NCBI GenBank assembly: GCA_963971285.1
Contig: OZ020244.1
Span: forward strand, 4,898,001-4,962,000
Origin: Astropecten irregularis
Lineage: Eukaryota; Echinodermata; Asteroidea; Paxillosida; Astropectinidae
Reading direction: 5' to 3'
Length of the DNA stretch: 64,000 bases
Shown here: positions 43,001 through 53,740 of the stretch, piece by piece
How the letters are laid out: each line of letters begins with the position of its first letter
How positions within the stretch are numbered: the first letter of the stretch is position 1
Made by a program: the position numbers and the translations under genes
Notes under the pieces: model-generated
Told to the model about the DNA's origin: nothing
The model's database searches: none
The model's input: the letters and a program-made list of their open reading frames with translations, nothing else

Positions 43001-44863
43001 ATTTGTTTGTGCTTGTTTTTCAGCCTTTTTAGTGAAGTTCTTTATATTCATGCAAAGACAAAGGAGCATAGCAGAGAGGGTTACCCGAGACGAGGGTAGC
43101 AACTGTTGGCCAGTGTTATTGTTGCGCGTTTGCTTCATCAAGCACCTTTTCTTTGACCCCAAGTCAGTCAACTATCCCCAAAACCGAGGAAAAAACTTGA
43201 TAAAAACATCAGTCTTGCAAACAAGATGCGAAGAGTCCTCAAAAATAGTCCAACCCTAGTTGCCCTAACTCTAGTTGCCCTAACCCTAGCGAACCTAACC
43301 CTAGCGAGCCTAACCCTAGCTAGTAGAGTCCACTGGCTGGACCAATTCTTGCTAGCCTTCTTGTTCCACCCCCCCCCCCCCCCCGAAATAAATTGTCGCA
43401 TAGCCAAGGGCCACCCCACACAACCCCTGGCTGTGAACTCAACAATCTTGAAGTATTCAACGATTGCCTCTTGTTTACTTTGAAGACTTGTAATATTCAA
43501 AAAGGAACTGCGATGCATATCGATCCATGCATACATTACAATGGATACCGTGCTAAAACTACATAAACAAAATGGCCGCCCCTCTTCCAAGATTGGCCTG
43601 TATTTTGAAAAGGGTTAAATTTGGTTCAATTGTTTTTGCAGATTCATGGTCAGTGACCACTTCCTTTTGTCTTAAAGGCGGTTTTATAAGGAAATAAAAT
43701 ACTTCATGCACTATATGTAGCGAAATCCAAAATGGCGTCATGCCGTTGCAATTTTGTCCTTTAAATGTCGCTAAAGTGAACTGTAGGCAGAAAATATTGA
43801 CGGACACAACTTTTGCACTGTCTGACATGTCGTTTTCAACTATTAGTTTCCTTTTAAATCCATTAAAATTACCATAAATTTGATTTTTCCGAAATAAAGC
43901 ATACGGCGGCCATGTTTACCATAGTCAACGCGCGTGCGTGTAAATGCTTGGGGATTCCCCTGCGTAAATAACTGTATTTTCGCTTTGGAGTGGACTGAGT
44001 CTGAATTATTTGGGCCAAAAAATATAGGTTAGGATTTTCATTTGTTTGTGCTTGTTTTTTAGCCTTTTTAGTGAAGTTCTTTATATTCATGCAAAGACAA
44101 AGGAGCATAGCAGAGAGGGTTACCCGAGACGAGGGTAGCAACTGTTGGCCAGTGTTATTGTTCCGCGTTTGCTTCATCAAGCACCTTTTCTTTGACCCCA
44201 AGTCAGTCAACTATCCCCAAAACCGGGGAAAAAACTTTATAAAAACATCAGTCTTGCAAACAAGATGCGAAGAGTCCTCAAAAATAGTCCAACCCTAGTT
44301 GCCCTAACCCTAGTTGCCCTAACCCTAGCGAACCTAACCCTAGCGAGCCTAATCCTAGCTAGTAGAGTCCACTGGCTGGACCAATTCTTGTTAGCCTTCT
44401 TGTTCCACCCCCCCCCCCCCGAAATAAATTGTCGCATAGCCCTGGCCACCCCTCACAACCCCTGGCTGTGAACTCAACAATCTTGAAGTATTCAACGATT
44501 GCTCCTTGCTTACTTTGAAGACTTGTAATATTCAAAAAGGAACTGCGATGCATATCGATCCATGCATGCATTACAATGGATACCGTGCTAAAACTACATA
44601 AACAAAATGGCCGCCCCTCTTCCAAGATTGGCCGGTATTTCGAAAAGGGTTAAATTTTGTTCAATTTTTTTTGCAGATTCATGGTCAGTGACCACTTCCC
44701 TTTGTCTTAAAGGCGGTTTTATAAGGAAGTAAAATACTTTATGCACTATATATAGCGAAATCCAAGATGGCGTCATGCCGTTGCAATTGTGTCCTTTAAA
44801 AGTCGCTAAAGTGAACTGTAGGCAGAAAATATTGACGGACACAACTTTTGCACTGTCTGACAT

Positions 44864-45686
44864 GTCGTTTTCAACTATTAGTTTCCTTTTAAATCCATTA
44901 AAATTACCATAAATTTGATTTTTCCGAAACTAATACGGCGGCCATGTTTACCATAGTCAACGCGCGTGCGTGTAAATGCTTGGGGATTCCCCTGCGTAAA
45001 TAACTGTATTTTCGCTTTGGAGTGGACTGAGTTTGAATTATTTGGGCCAAAAAATATAGGTTAGGATTTTCATTTGTTTGTGCTTGTTTTTCAGCCTTTT
45101 TAGTGAAGATGCGAAGAGTCCTCAAAAATAGTCCAACCCTAGTTGCCCTAACCCTATAGTTGCCCTAACCCTAGCGAACCTAACCCTAGCTAATAGAGTC
45201 CACTGGCTGGACCAATTCTTGTTAGCCTTCTTGTTCCACCACCCCCCCCCCCCGAAATAAATTGTCGCATAGCCCTGGCCACCCCTGGCTGTGAACTCAA
45301 CAATCTTGAAGTATTCAACGATTGCTCCTTGCTTACTTTGAAGACTTGTAATATTCAAAAAGGAACTGCGATGCATATCGATCCATGCATGCATTACAAT
45401 GGATACCGTGCTAAAACTACATAAACAAAATGGCCGCCCCTCTTCCAAGATTGGCCTGTATTTCGAAAAGCGTTAAATTTTGTTCAATTGTTTTTGCAGA
45501 TTCATGGTTAGTGACCACTTCCCTCTGTCTTAAAGGCGGTTTTATAAGGAAATAAAATACTTCATGCACTATATATAGCGAAATCCAAGATGGCGTCATG
45601 CCGTTGCAATTTTGTCCTTTAAAAGTCGCTAAAGTGAACTGTAGGCAGAAAATATTGACGGACACAACTTTTGCACTGTCTGACAT
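44864..45686. repeat. Deleted satellite unit (823 bp)
   Basis: Measured landmark to landmark, this unit is about 190 bp short. The sequence passes from CAGCCTTTTTAGTGAAG directly to ATGCGAAGAGTCC at about 45,108. It therefore skips the module with the CAAAGACAAAGGAGC motif, the TTACCC stem, the CCCC..GGGG stem and the TATA-like motif. The two ends share AAG, suggesting microhomology at the joint. It also carries the rare GAAACTAATACGG variant near 44,927. Confidence 0.9.
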
Positions 45687-46518
45687 GTCGTTTTCAACTA
45701 TTAGTTTCCTTTTAAATCCATTAAAATTACCATAAATTTGATTTTTCCGAAATAAAGCATACGGCGGCCATGTTTACCATAGTCAACGCGCGTGCGTGTA
45801 AATGCTTGGGGATTCCCCTGCGTAAATAACTGTATTTTCGCTTTGGAGTGGACTGAGTTTGAATTATTTGTGCCAAAAAATATAGGTTAGGATTTTCATT
45901 TGTTTGTGCTTGTTTTTCAGCCTTTTTAGTGAAGATGCGAAGAGTCCTCAAAAATAGTCCAACCCTAGTTGCCCTAACCCTAGTTGCCCTAACCCTAGCG
46001 AACCTAACCCTAGCTAATAGAGTCCACTGGCTGGACCAATTCTTGTTAGCCTTCTTGTTCCACCCCCCCCCCCCCGAAATAAATTGTCGCATAGCCCTGG
46101 CCACCCCTCATAACCCCTGGCTGTGAACTCAACAATCTTGAAGTATTCAACGATTGCTCCTTGCTTACTTTGAAGACTTGTAATATTCATAAAGGAACTG
46201 CGATGCATATCGATCCATGCATGCATTACAATGGATACCGTGCTAAAACTACATAAACAAAATGGCCGCCCCTCTTCCAAGATTGGCCTGTATTTCGAAA
46301 AGGGTTAAATTTTGTTCAATTGTTTTTGCAGATTCATGGTCAGTGACCACTTCCCTTTGTCTTAAAGGCGGTTTTATAAGGAAATAAAATACTTTATGCA
46401 CTATATATAGCGAAATCCAAGATGGCGTCATGCCGTTGCAATTTTGTCCTTTAAATGTCGCTAAAGTGAACTGTAGGCAGAAAATATTGACGGACACAAC
46501 TTTTGCACTGTCTGACAT
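45687..46518. repeat. Second deleted satellite unit (832 bp), same breakpoint
   Basis: The neighbouring unit has the identical GTGAAG/ATGCGAAG joint at about 45,934, missing the same ~188 bp. Both units also share the AACCCTAGCTAATAG end of a shortened sub-repeat block. A single deletion followed by duplication of the deleted unit explains this better than two events. Confidence 0.9.
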
Positions 46519-49500
46519 GTCGTTTTCAACTATTAGTTTCCTTTTAAATCCATTAAAATTACCATAAATTAGATTTTTCCGAAATAAAGCAGACGGCGGC
46601 CATGTTTACCATAGTCAACGCGCGTGCGTGTAAATGCTTGGGGATTCCCCTGCGTAAATAACTGTATTTTCGCTTTGGAGTGGACTGAGTTTGAATTATT
46701 TGGGCCAAAAAATATAGGTTAGGATTTTCATTTGTTTGTGCTTGTTTTTCAGCCTTTTTAGTGAAGTTCTTTATATTCATGCAAAGACAAAGGAGCATAG
46801 CAGAGAGGGTTACCCGAGACTAGGGTAGCAACTGTTGGCCAGTGTTATTGTTGCGCGTTTGCTTCATCAAGCACCTTTTCTTTGACCCCAAGTCAGTCAA
46901 CTATCCCCAAAACCGGGGAAAAAACTTTATAAAAACATCAGTCTTGCAAACAAGATGCGAAGAGTCCTCAAAAATAGTCCAACCCTAGTTGCCCTAACCC
47001 TAGTTGCCCTAACCCTAGCGAGCCTAACCCTGGCTAGTAGAGTCCACTGGCTGGACCAATTCTTGTTAGCCTTCTTGTTCCACCCCCCCCCCCCCCCCGA
47101 AATAAATTGTCGCATAGCCCTGGCCACCCCTGGCTGTGAACTCAACAATCTTGAAGTATTCAACGATTGCTCCTTGCTTACTTTGAAGACTTGTAATATT
47201 CAAAAAGGAACTGCGATGCATATCGATCCATGCATGCATTACAATGGATACCGTGCTAAAACTACATAAACAAAATGGCCGCCCCTCTTCCAAGATTGGC
47301 CTGTATTTCGAAAAGGGTTAAATTTTGTTCAATTGTTTTTGCAGATTCATGGTCAGTGACCTCTTCCCTTTGTCTTAAAGGCGGTTTTATAAGGAAATAA
47401 AATACTTTATGCACTATATATAGCGAAATCCAAGATGGCGTCATGCCGTTGCAATTTTGTCCTTTAAAAGTCGCTAAAGTGAACTGTAGGCAGAAAATAT
47501 TGACGGACACAACTTTTGCACTGTCTGACATGTCGTTTTCAACTATTAGTTTCCTTTTAAATCCATTAAAATTACCATAAATTTGATTTTTCCGAAACTA
47601 ATACGGCGGCCATGTTTACCATAGTCAACGCGCGTGCGTGTAAATGCTTGGGGATTCCCCTGCGTAAATAACTGTATTTTCGCTTTGGAGTGGACTGAGT
47701 TTGAATTATTTGGGCCAAAAAATATAGGTTAGGATTTTCATTTGTTTGTGCTTGTTTTTCAGCCTTTTTAGTGAAGTTCTTTATATTCATGCAAAGACAA
47801 AGGAGCATAGCAGAGAGGGTTACCCGAGACGAGGGTAGCAACTGTTGGCCAGTGTTATTGTTGCGCGTTTGCTTCATCAAGCACCTTTTCTTTGACCCCA
47901 AGTCAGTCAACTATCCCCAAAACCGGGGAAAAAACTTTATAAAAACATCAGTCTTGCAAACAAGATGCGAAGAGTCCTCAAAAATAGTCCAACCCTAGTT
48001 GCCCTAACCCTAGTTGCCCTAACCCTAGCGAACCTAACCCTAGCGAGCCTAACCCTAGCTAGTAGAGTCCACTGGCTGGACCAATTCTTGTTAGCCTTCT
48101 TGTTCCAACCCCCCCCCCCCCCGAAATAAATTGTCGCATAGCCCTGGCCACCCCTCACAACCCCTGGCTGTGAACTCAACAATCTTGAAGTATTCAACGA
48201 TTGCTCCTTGCTTACTTTGAAGACTTGTAATATTCAAAAAGGAACTGCGATGCATATCGATCCATGCATGCATTACAATGGATACCGTGCTAAAACTACA
48301 TAAACAAAATGGCCGCCCCTCTTCCAAGATTGGCCTGTATTTCGAAAAGGGTTAAATTTTGTTCAATTGTTTTTGCAGATTCATGGTCAGTGACCACTTC
48401 CCTTTGTCTTAAAGGCGGTTTTATAAGGAAATAAAATACTTTATGCACTATATATAGCGAAATCCAAGATGGCGTCATGCCGTTGCAATTTTGTCCTTTA
48501 AAAGTCGCTAAAGTGAACTGTAGGCAGAAAATATTGACGGACACAACTTTTGCACTGTCTGACATGTCGTTTTCAACTATTAGTTTCCTTTTAAATCCAT
48601 TAAAATTACCATAAATTAGATTTTTCCGAAATAAAGCATACGGCGGCCATGTTTACCATAGTCAACGCGCGTGCGTGTAAATGCTTGGGGATTCCCCTGC
48701 GTAAATAACTGTATTTTCGCTTTGGAGTGGACTGAGTTTGAATTATTTGGGCCAAAAAATATAGGTTAGGATTTTCATTTGTTTGTGCTTGTTTTTCAGC
48801 CTTTTTAGTGAAGGTCTTTATATTCATGCAAAGACAAAGGAGCATAGCAGAGAGGGTTACCCGAGACGAGGGTAGCAACTGTTGGCCAGTGTTATTGTTG
48901 CGCGTTTGCTTCATCAAGCACCTTTTCTTTGACCCCAAGTCAGTCAACTATCCCCAAAACCGGGGAAAAAAATTTATAAAAACATCAGTCTTGCAAACAA
49001 GATGCGAAGAGTCCTCAAAAATAGTCCAACCCTAGTTGCCCTAACCCTAGTTGCCCTAACCCTAGCGAGCCTAACCCTGGCTAGTAGAGTCCACTGGCTG
49101 GACCAATTCTTGTTAGCCTTCTTGTTCCACCCCCCCCCCCCCCCGAAATAAATTGTCGCATAGCCCTTGCCACCCCTGGCTGTGAACTCAACAATCTTGA
49201 AGTATTCAACGATTGCTCCTTGCTTACTTTGAAGACTTGTAATATTCAAAAAGGAACTGCGATGCATATCGATCCATGCATGCATTACAATGGATACCGT
49301 GCTAAAACTACATAAACAAAATGGCCGCCCCTCTTCCAAGATTGGCCTGTATTTCGAAAAGGGTTAAATTTTGTTCAATTGTTTTTGCAGATTCATGGTC
49401 AGTGACCTCTTCCCTTTGTCTTAAAGGCGGTTTTATAAGGAAATAAAATACTTTATGCACTATATATAGCGAAATCCAAGATGGCGTCATGCCGTTGCAA

Positions 49501-51023
49501 TTTTGTCCTTTAAAAGTCGCTAAAGTGAACTGTAGGCAGAAAATATTGACGGACACAACTTTTGCACTGTCTGACATGTCGTTTTCAACTATTAGTTTCC
49601 TTTTAAATCCATTAAAATTACCATAAATTTGATTTTTCCGAAACTAATACGGCGGCCATGTTTACCATAGTCAACGCGCGTGCGTGTAAATGCTTGGGGA
49701 TTCCCCTGCGTAAATAACTGTATTTTCGCTTTGGAGTGGACTGAGTTTGAATTATTTGGGCCAAAAAATATAGGTTAGGATTTTCATTTGTTTGTGCTTG
49801 TTTTTCAGCCTTTTTAGTGAAGTTCTTTATATTCATGCAAAGACAAAGGAGCATAGCAGAGAGGGTTACCCGGGACGAGGGTAGCAACTGTTGGCCAGTG
49901 TTATTGTTGCGCGTTTGCTTCATCAAGCACCTTTTCTTTGACCCCAAGTCAGTCAACTATTCCCAAAACCGGGGAAAAAACTTTATAAAAACATCAGTCT
50001 TGCAAACAAGATGCGAAGAGTCCTCAAAAATAGTCCAACCCTAGTTGCCCTAACCCTAGTTGCCCTAACCCTAGCGAACCTAACCCTAGCGAGCCTAACC
50101 CTAGCTAGTAGAGTCCACTGGCTGGACCAATTCTTGTTAGCCTTCTTGTTCCAACCCCCCCCCCCCGAAATAAATTGTCGCATAGCCCTGGCCACCCCTC
50201 ACAACCCCTGGCTGTGAACTCAACAATCTTGAAGTATTCAACGATTGCTCCTTGCTTACTTTGAAGACTTGTAATATTCAAAAAGGAACTGCGATGCATA
50301 TCGATCCATGCATGCATTACAATGGATACCGTGCTAAAACTACATAAACAAAATGGCCGCCCCTCTTCCAAGATTGGCCTGTATTTCGAAAAGGGTTAAA
50401 TTTTGTTCAATTGTTTTTGCAGATTCATGGTCAGTGACCACTTCCCTTTGTCTTAAAGGCGGTTTTGTAAGGAAATAAAATACTTTATGCACTATATATA
50501 GCGAAATCCAAGATGGCGTCATGCCGTTGCAATTTTGTCCTTTAAAAGTCGCTAAAGTGAACTGTAGGCAGAAAATATTGACGGACACAACTTTTGCACT
50601 GTCTGACATGTCGTTTTCAACTATTAGTTTCCTTTTAAATCCATTAAAATTACCATAAATTAGATTTTTCCGAAATAAAGCATACGGCGGCCATGTTTAC
50701 CATAGTCAACGCGCGTGCGTGTAAATGCTTGGGGATTCCCCTGCGTAAATAACTGTATTTTCGCTTTGGAGTGGACTGAGTTTGAATTATTTGGGCCAAA
50801 AAATATAGGTTAGGATTTTCATTTGTTTGTGCTTGTTTTTCAGCCTTTTTAGTGAAGTTCTTTATATTCATGCAAAGACAAAGGAGCATAGCAGAGAGGG
50901 TTACCCGAGACGAGGGTAGCAACTGTTGGCCAGTGTTATTGTTGCGCGTTTGCTTCATCAAGCACCTTTTCTTTGACCCCAAGTCAGTCAACTATCCCCA
51001 AAACCGGGGAAAAAAATTTATAA

Positions 51024-51535
51024 AAACATCAGTCTTGCAAACAAGATGCGAAGAGTCCTCAAAAATAGTCCAACCCTAGTTGCCCTAACCCTAGTTGCCC
51101 TAACCCTAGCGAACCTAACCCTAGCGAGCCTAACCCTAGCTAGTAGAGTCCACTGGCTGGACCAATTCTTGTTAGCCTTCTTGTTCCACACCCCCCCCCC
51201 CCCCCGAAATAAATTGTCGCATAGCCCTGGCCACCCCTCACAACCCCTGGCTGTGAACTCAACAATCTTGAAGTATTGAACGATTGCTCCTTGCTTACTT
51301 TGAAGACTTGTAATATTCAAAAAGGAACTGCGATGCATATCGATCCATGCATGCATTACAATGGATACCGTGCTAAAACTACATAAACAAAATGGCCGCC
51401 CCTCTTCCAAGATTGGCCTGTATTTCGAAAAGGGTTAAATTTTGTTCAATTGTTTTTGCAGATTCATGGTCAGTGACCACTTCCCTTTGTCTTAAAGGCG
51501 GTTTTATAAGGAAATAAAATACTTTATGCACTATA
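51024..51535. repeat. Terminal truncated satellite unit at the array edge
   Basis: The last copy has its normal start, four telomere-like 15-mers, C tract and ATGGCCGCC region. It then breaks off after TTATGCACTATA, where every other unit continues TATAGCGAAATCC. The 50th copy is therefore about half length. The break lies at the TATATA stretch, and a MITE-like element follows within two bases. Confidence 0.95.
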
Positions 51536-51537
51536 AA

Positions 51538-52005
51538 GGGTGCAGACCAGTAAATAGGCCCAAATCGGTCCGCGGAGCTCATTAATTTTTTGTATACCCT
51601 CAAAATCTTTTCTCTTAAAGCGTCTGGTGAGCCCTACGTGGTAAGTCTTGTAGACAAAATGGATGGAACCCGATCACCAGAGTTTGGACTTTCACCTTTG
51701 AGCCATTTGGATGAAATCAGGCCATAAATTCGCTCTATTTTTGCCCTGTAGTGGAGGGGTACTATTTTTGGTCTGGCACCGGTCAATTCGGTCGTTTTAG
51801 GGGTATTTTTCTTTGAATGTACTTTTCGGCAAAAAGTCATCTGTTAACCTATAGAATATTAAAAAGAAAATGAAAATCGAAGTTTTCACCTTTATTTTGC
51901 CGTATTGGTCGGTTGCCTCAGAAACTTCTGAGTATTTTTAATATTTTTTTTTAATTGGCCATTTTGCGTGGGAGCCTATGTGAATTTATTTACTGGTCTG
52001 CACCC
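51538..52005. mobile_element. 468-bp TIR element at the satellite boundary
   Basis: The element begins GGGTGCAGACCAGTAAATA and ends with its exact reverse complement, a 19-bp terminal inverted repeat. It is flanked by ATAAA on both sides (51,533-51,537 and 52,006-52,010), a likely 5-bp target duplication. No long open frame or transposase motif is present, so it is a non-autonomous DNA element. The left flank is satellite and the right flank is not. It therefore appears to have inserted at the pre-existing satellite/unique junction, or the junction formed at it. Confidence 0.88.
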
Positions 52006-52010
52006 ATAAA

Positions 52011-52135
52011 ACAAAACTAGATGACGCACCCGTGTATTAACGAATGGGGGTTGCACTACGCTCACGTGCTAATAACAAACCGAGCAAGCCGCGCCGTTAC
52101 GCGTTACGCGGTACGCCATGCACCAAGAAACATGA
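52011..52135. other. Short spacer with GTTACGC tandem motif
   Basis: I see no gene here. Near 52,095-52,115 a seven-base motif (CGTTACG, CGTTACG, CGGTACG) is repeated three times. The rest is unremarkable spacer between two foldback elements. Confidence 0.6.
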
Positions 52136-52364
52136 TGGAACGCCGTAGCTATATTCGCGGTGGCTAAAAATGTTTGTCGGTAATTCCATCATTTTAATTT
52201 GCCAATTTCATCATTTTATTTGCCGTTTTGTCATTCCGGTCGGCAATTCCATCATTCAGTTTATCATTCTGTCGTTCTGTTTGAAAATTCCATCATTCAA
52301 TTTGGCAAAATGAATGATGGAATTACCGAAGCAAACAATCTAAAAAGATAGCTAAGGCGTTCCA
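52136..52364. mobile_element. 229-bp foldback element with TGGAACGCC ends
   Basis: The outer inverted repeat is TGGAACGCCGTAGCTAT against TGGAACGCCTTAGCTAT in reverse complement (one mismatch). A second nested inverted pair lies inside: TGTTTGTCGGTAATTCCATCA near 52,171 and its complement ending near 52,337. The core is a degenerate run of about 22-bp units containing ATTCCATCATT. The whole segment could fold into a long hairpin. There is no coding capacity. Target duplication is unclear. Confidence 0.8.
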
Positions 52365-52439
52365 TAAAAACAGATTTTAAACTCCCTTTAAAAATGTCCC
52401 CGTGAAAGACGCATCCACGAGCAGCCAATGCGTCATATA

Positions 52440-52570
52440 GGGCCTGTTTGTTTCGGACGAATCTGCGGATCCGGATCCTATTTTTCGGATCCTTCTCCTA
52501 TGCAGGGTACGCTAAAATGGGATCCGGATCCGAAGGATTCATGATCCTTTGCGTGAAACAAACAGGCCCC
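52440..52570. mobile_element. 131-bp miniature inverted-repeat element, possible TA target
   Basis: The ends read GGGCCTGTTTGTTTC and GAAACAAACAGGCCCC, and each side is flanked by TA (52,438-52,439 and 52,571-52,572). The interior contains a palindromic GGATCCGGATCC pair in opposite orientation. The size, inverted ends and TA flanks suggest a Tc1/mariner-type MITE. The assignment rests on structure only. Confidence 0.75.
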
Positions 52571-52572
52571 TA

Positions 52573-52930
52573 GTTTTTTTTTATATATCTATGCCGGCTC
52601 CGTCTCCAAACTTTGGGCGCCATATTGGAGCCGCAAACCAAATTCAGACTCCGGCTTGGGCTTCATTTTGGGGCTTCAGAATTTGCCGAAAAACGTAGCC
52701 TGATGAAGTCTACCGAAGAGGTGGCTTCGTGGGGCTTCGTGACGTCACCCTTTGAATCACTGAGTACAAAGTCACGTGACAGTAATAAAAAGTGAACTTT
52801 GACACCCTTTCATTGTTGTATATTTAAATACTGAAACTAGTGAAATTATGGAAACTACAGTAGGATATTTTGGGAAACTTGTTGCAACGAGCTCAGTGTA
52901 AATTGATAGACAAATTTCCATGTTTCAAAC
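52573..52930. other. Intergenic, no gene seen
   Basis: The stretch carries scattered CCGGCTCC and GGCTTC motifs related in flavour to the following GGAGCC-rich repeat, and CACGTGAC near 52,770. I find no supportable gene or element ends. Confidence 0.5.
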
Positions 52931-53044
52931 GTGGAGCCGCGCAAGCACGGCGACTTCGAACTGAAGCCGCGTGAAGTCGAAGCTTCGTGGAGCCAGAGCC
53001 GGAGCCGGAGCCTGAAGCCGGAGCCGAGATTTGGAAAAGGGCCC
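52931..53044. repeat. GGAGCC-rich degenerate hexamer repeat, copy 1
   Basis: Imperfect GGAGCC, GAAGCC and GAAGTC hexamers run to about 53,028 and are followed by GATTTGGAAAAGGGCCCAG. A diverged copy with the same right end lies at 53,640-53,716. This is probably the terminal part of a degraded element interrupted by the element at 53,045. Confidence 0.6.
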
Positions 53045-53430
53045 AGAGTCCGGTATCGGCTAAATGCACAGAAGGGGCACGTGACCAAAAAGGTCAGTTT
53101 TGATTTGTTTACGGAAATACCCGAAACATAATTTAATTCCAGATAGTAACATGAAATGTCGGACATTTCCGACAAGTCACGCGGGGTCATGCACATGATA
53201 AGACATGTTTAGTTTAGTTCTGTGCTACGGTTAAATAATAAGATCATAATTATTTTCCACACACAATACAGTACTCTTGTTATGCACTATTAGGGCTTTT
53301 GTTGCATGTTTCCTTCCAACTCTTTTAACTCTTACTTTGCCCAGGCAACATTTCAAAAATGAGAGCCGAAATGAAACATAAGATTTGTAATAAGAGTCGC
53401 CAGAGTATCTCCGGGAAAGGAACCAGACTA
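53045..53430. mobile_element. Second copy of the TAGTCTGG element (left end missing)
   Basis: It matches the element inserted in satellite unit 4: GTCCGGTATCGGCT at the left, then CACGTGACCAAAAAG, TTTACGGAAA and CCGAAACAT, CAAGTCACGCG, and the right end GGAACCAGACTA at 53,419-53,430. The left TAGTCTGGTTCCC end is not present. The sequence joins the GGAGCC-rich repeat instead. The copy is diverged from the one in the array, so the family is present both inside and outside the satellite. Confidence 0.85.
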
Positions 53431-53639
53431 AAAGAAGAGGGGAGATCGGAGACCTCAATTATAGCCCGGCTCTTGCTCAAGCTCCGGCTTCATTTCTGTA
53501 ATCCATATGGTGAACATATAGGTTGTGGTTCCTCATCGAAGCTGAATCTCTGTTGTTTTTTTTCAAACCAGAGAATCTACTTCTGAACCGCAGCCAAAGG
53601 TACCGGTCTCTTTTGTATACCCGTTATTTAAAAATGGAT

Positions 53640-53716
53640 TCACGAAGTGGAGCTGGAGCTAGAACTGGAGCTGGAGCCTGAACCTGAACCTAAGCCGAGC
53701 TTTCAAAAGGCCCCAG
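53640..53716. repeat. GGAGCC-rich degenerate hexamer repeat, copy 2
   Basis: GGAGCT, GGAGCC and GAACCT hexamers lead into CCGAGCTTTCAAAAGGCCCCAGAA, which aligns with CCGAGATTTGGAAAAGGGCCCAGA at the end of copy 1. It lies about 25 bp from the splice donor of the candidate exon. Confidence 0.6.
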
Positions 53717-53740
53717 AAATGTATTGAAAATCAAACTCAC

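Larger units (their letters stand above)
1..51535. repeat. ~1.04-kb telomere-motif satellite array, ~49.5 copies
   Basis: This is a head-to-tail tandem array. Using the ACATGTC site as a landmark, it recurs at 649, 1730, 2771, 4400, 5435, 6474, 7514, 8558, 9605, 10639, 11677, 12720, 13766, 14808, 15840, 16878, 17920, 18966, 19997, 21034, 22072, 23110, 24145, 25181, 26221, 27259, 28296, 29337, 30373, 31407, 32445, 33482, 34518, 35553, 36579, 37617, 38643, 39681, 40716, 41751, 42789, 43828, 44863, 45686, 46518, 47531, 48565, 49577 and 50609. Most spacings are 1026-1047 bp. The exceptions are 1081 (extra 15-bp sub-repeats), 1629 (an inserted element), 1012-1013, and 823 and 832 (a shared deletion). 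The array is open at the left edge and ends inside a monomer on the right. Copies differ mainly by single-base changes, small indels and C-tract length. Open frames of 60-140 codons recur on both strands in every copy, overlap each other, and show no recognisable domain, so I do not treat them as genes. Confidence 0.98.

Noticed and set aside
374-51410. Repeated open frames in every satellite unit (about 113, 89, 75 and 140 codons, both strands)
   Set aside because: They overlap on both strands, end wherever the satellite has stops, change length with the C-tract phase, and contain only satellite sequence such as 15-bp sub-repeats read as RVRAT repeats. Near-identity of copies, not selection, explains why they stay open. 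A dN/dS test across units would be needed to argue otherwise.
1-51535. Possible CRISPR array or bacterial repeat system
   Set aside because: The repeat is over 1 kb, head to tail, without short repeats and unique spacers, and the rest of the window is clearly eukaryotic retroelement DNA.
1-51535. Ribosomal DNA intergenic spacer or tandem small-RNA gene repeat
   Set aside because: I find no 18S, 28S, 5S, tRNA or snRNA sequence in the monomer, and no Pol III A/B boxes with a T-run terminator in the right arrangement.
51634-51840. 68-codon minus-strand frame inside the boundary element
   Set aside because: It has no recognisable domain, lies in a non-autonomous element and is within chance length.
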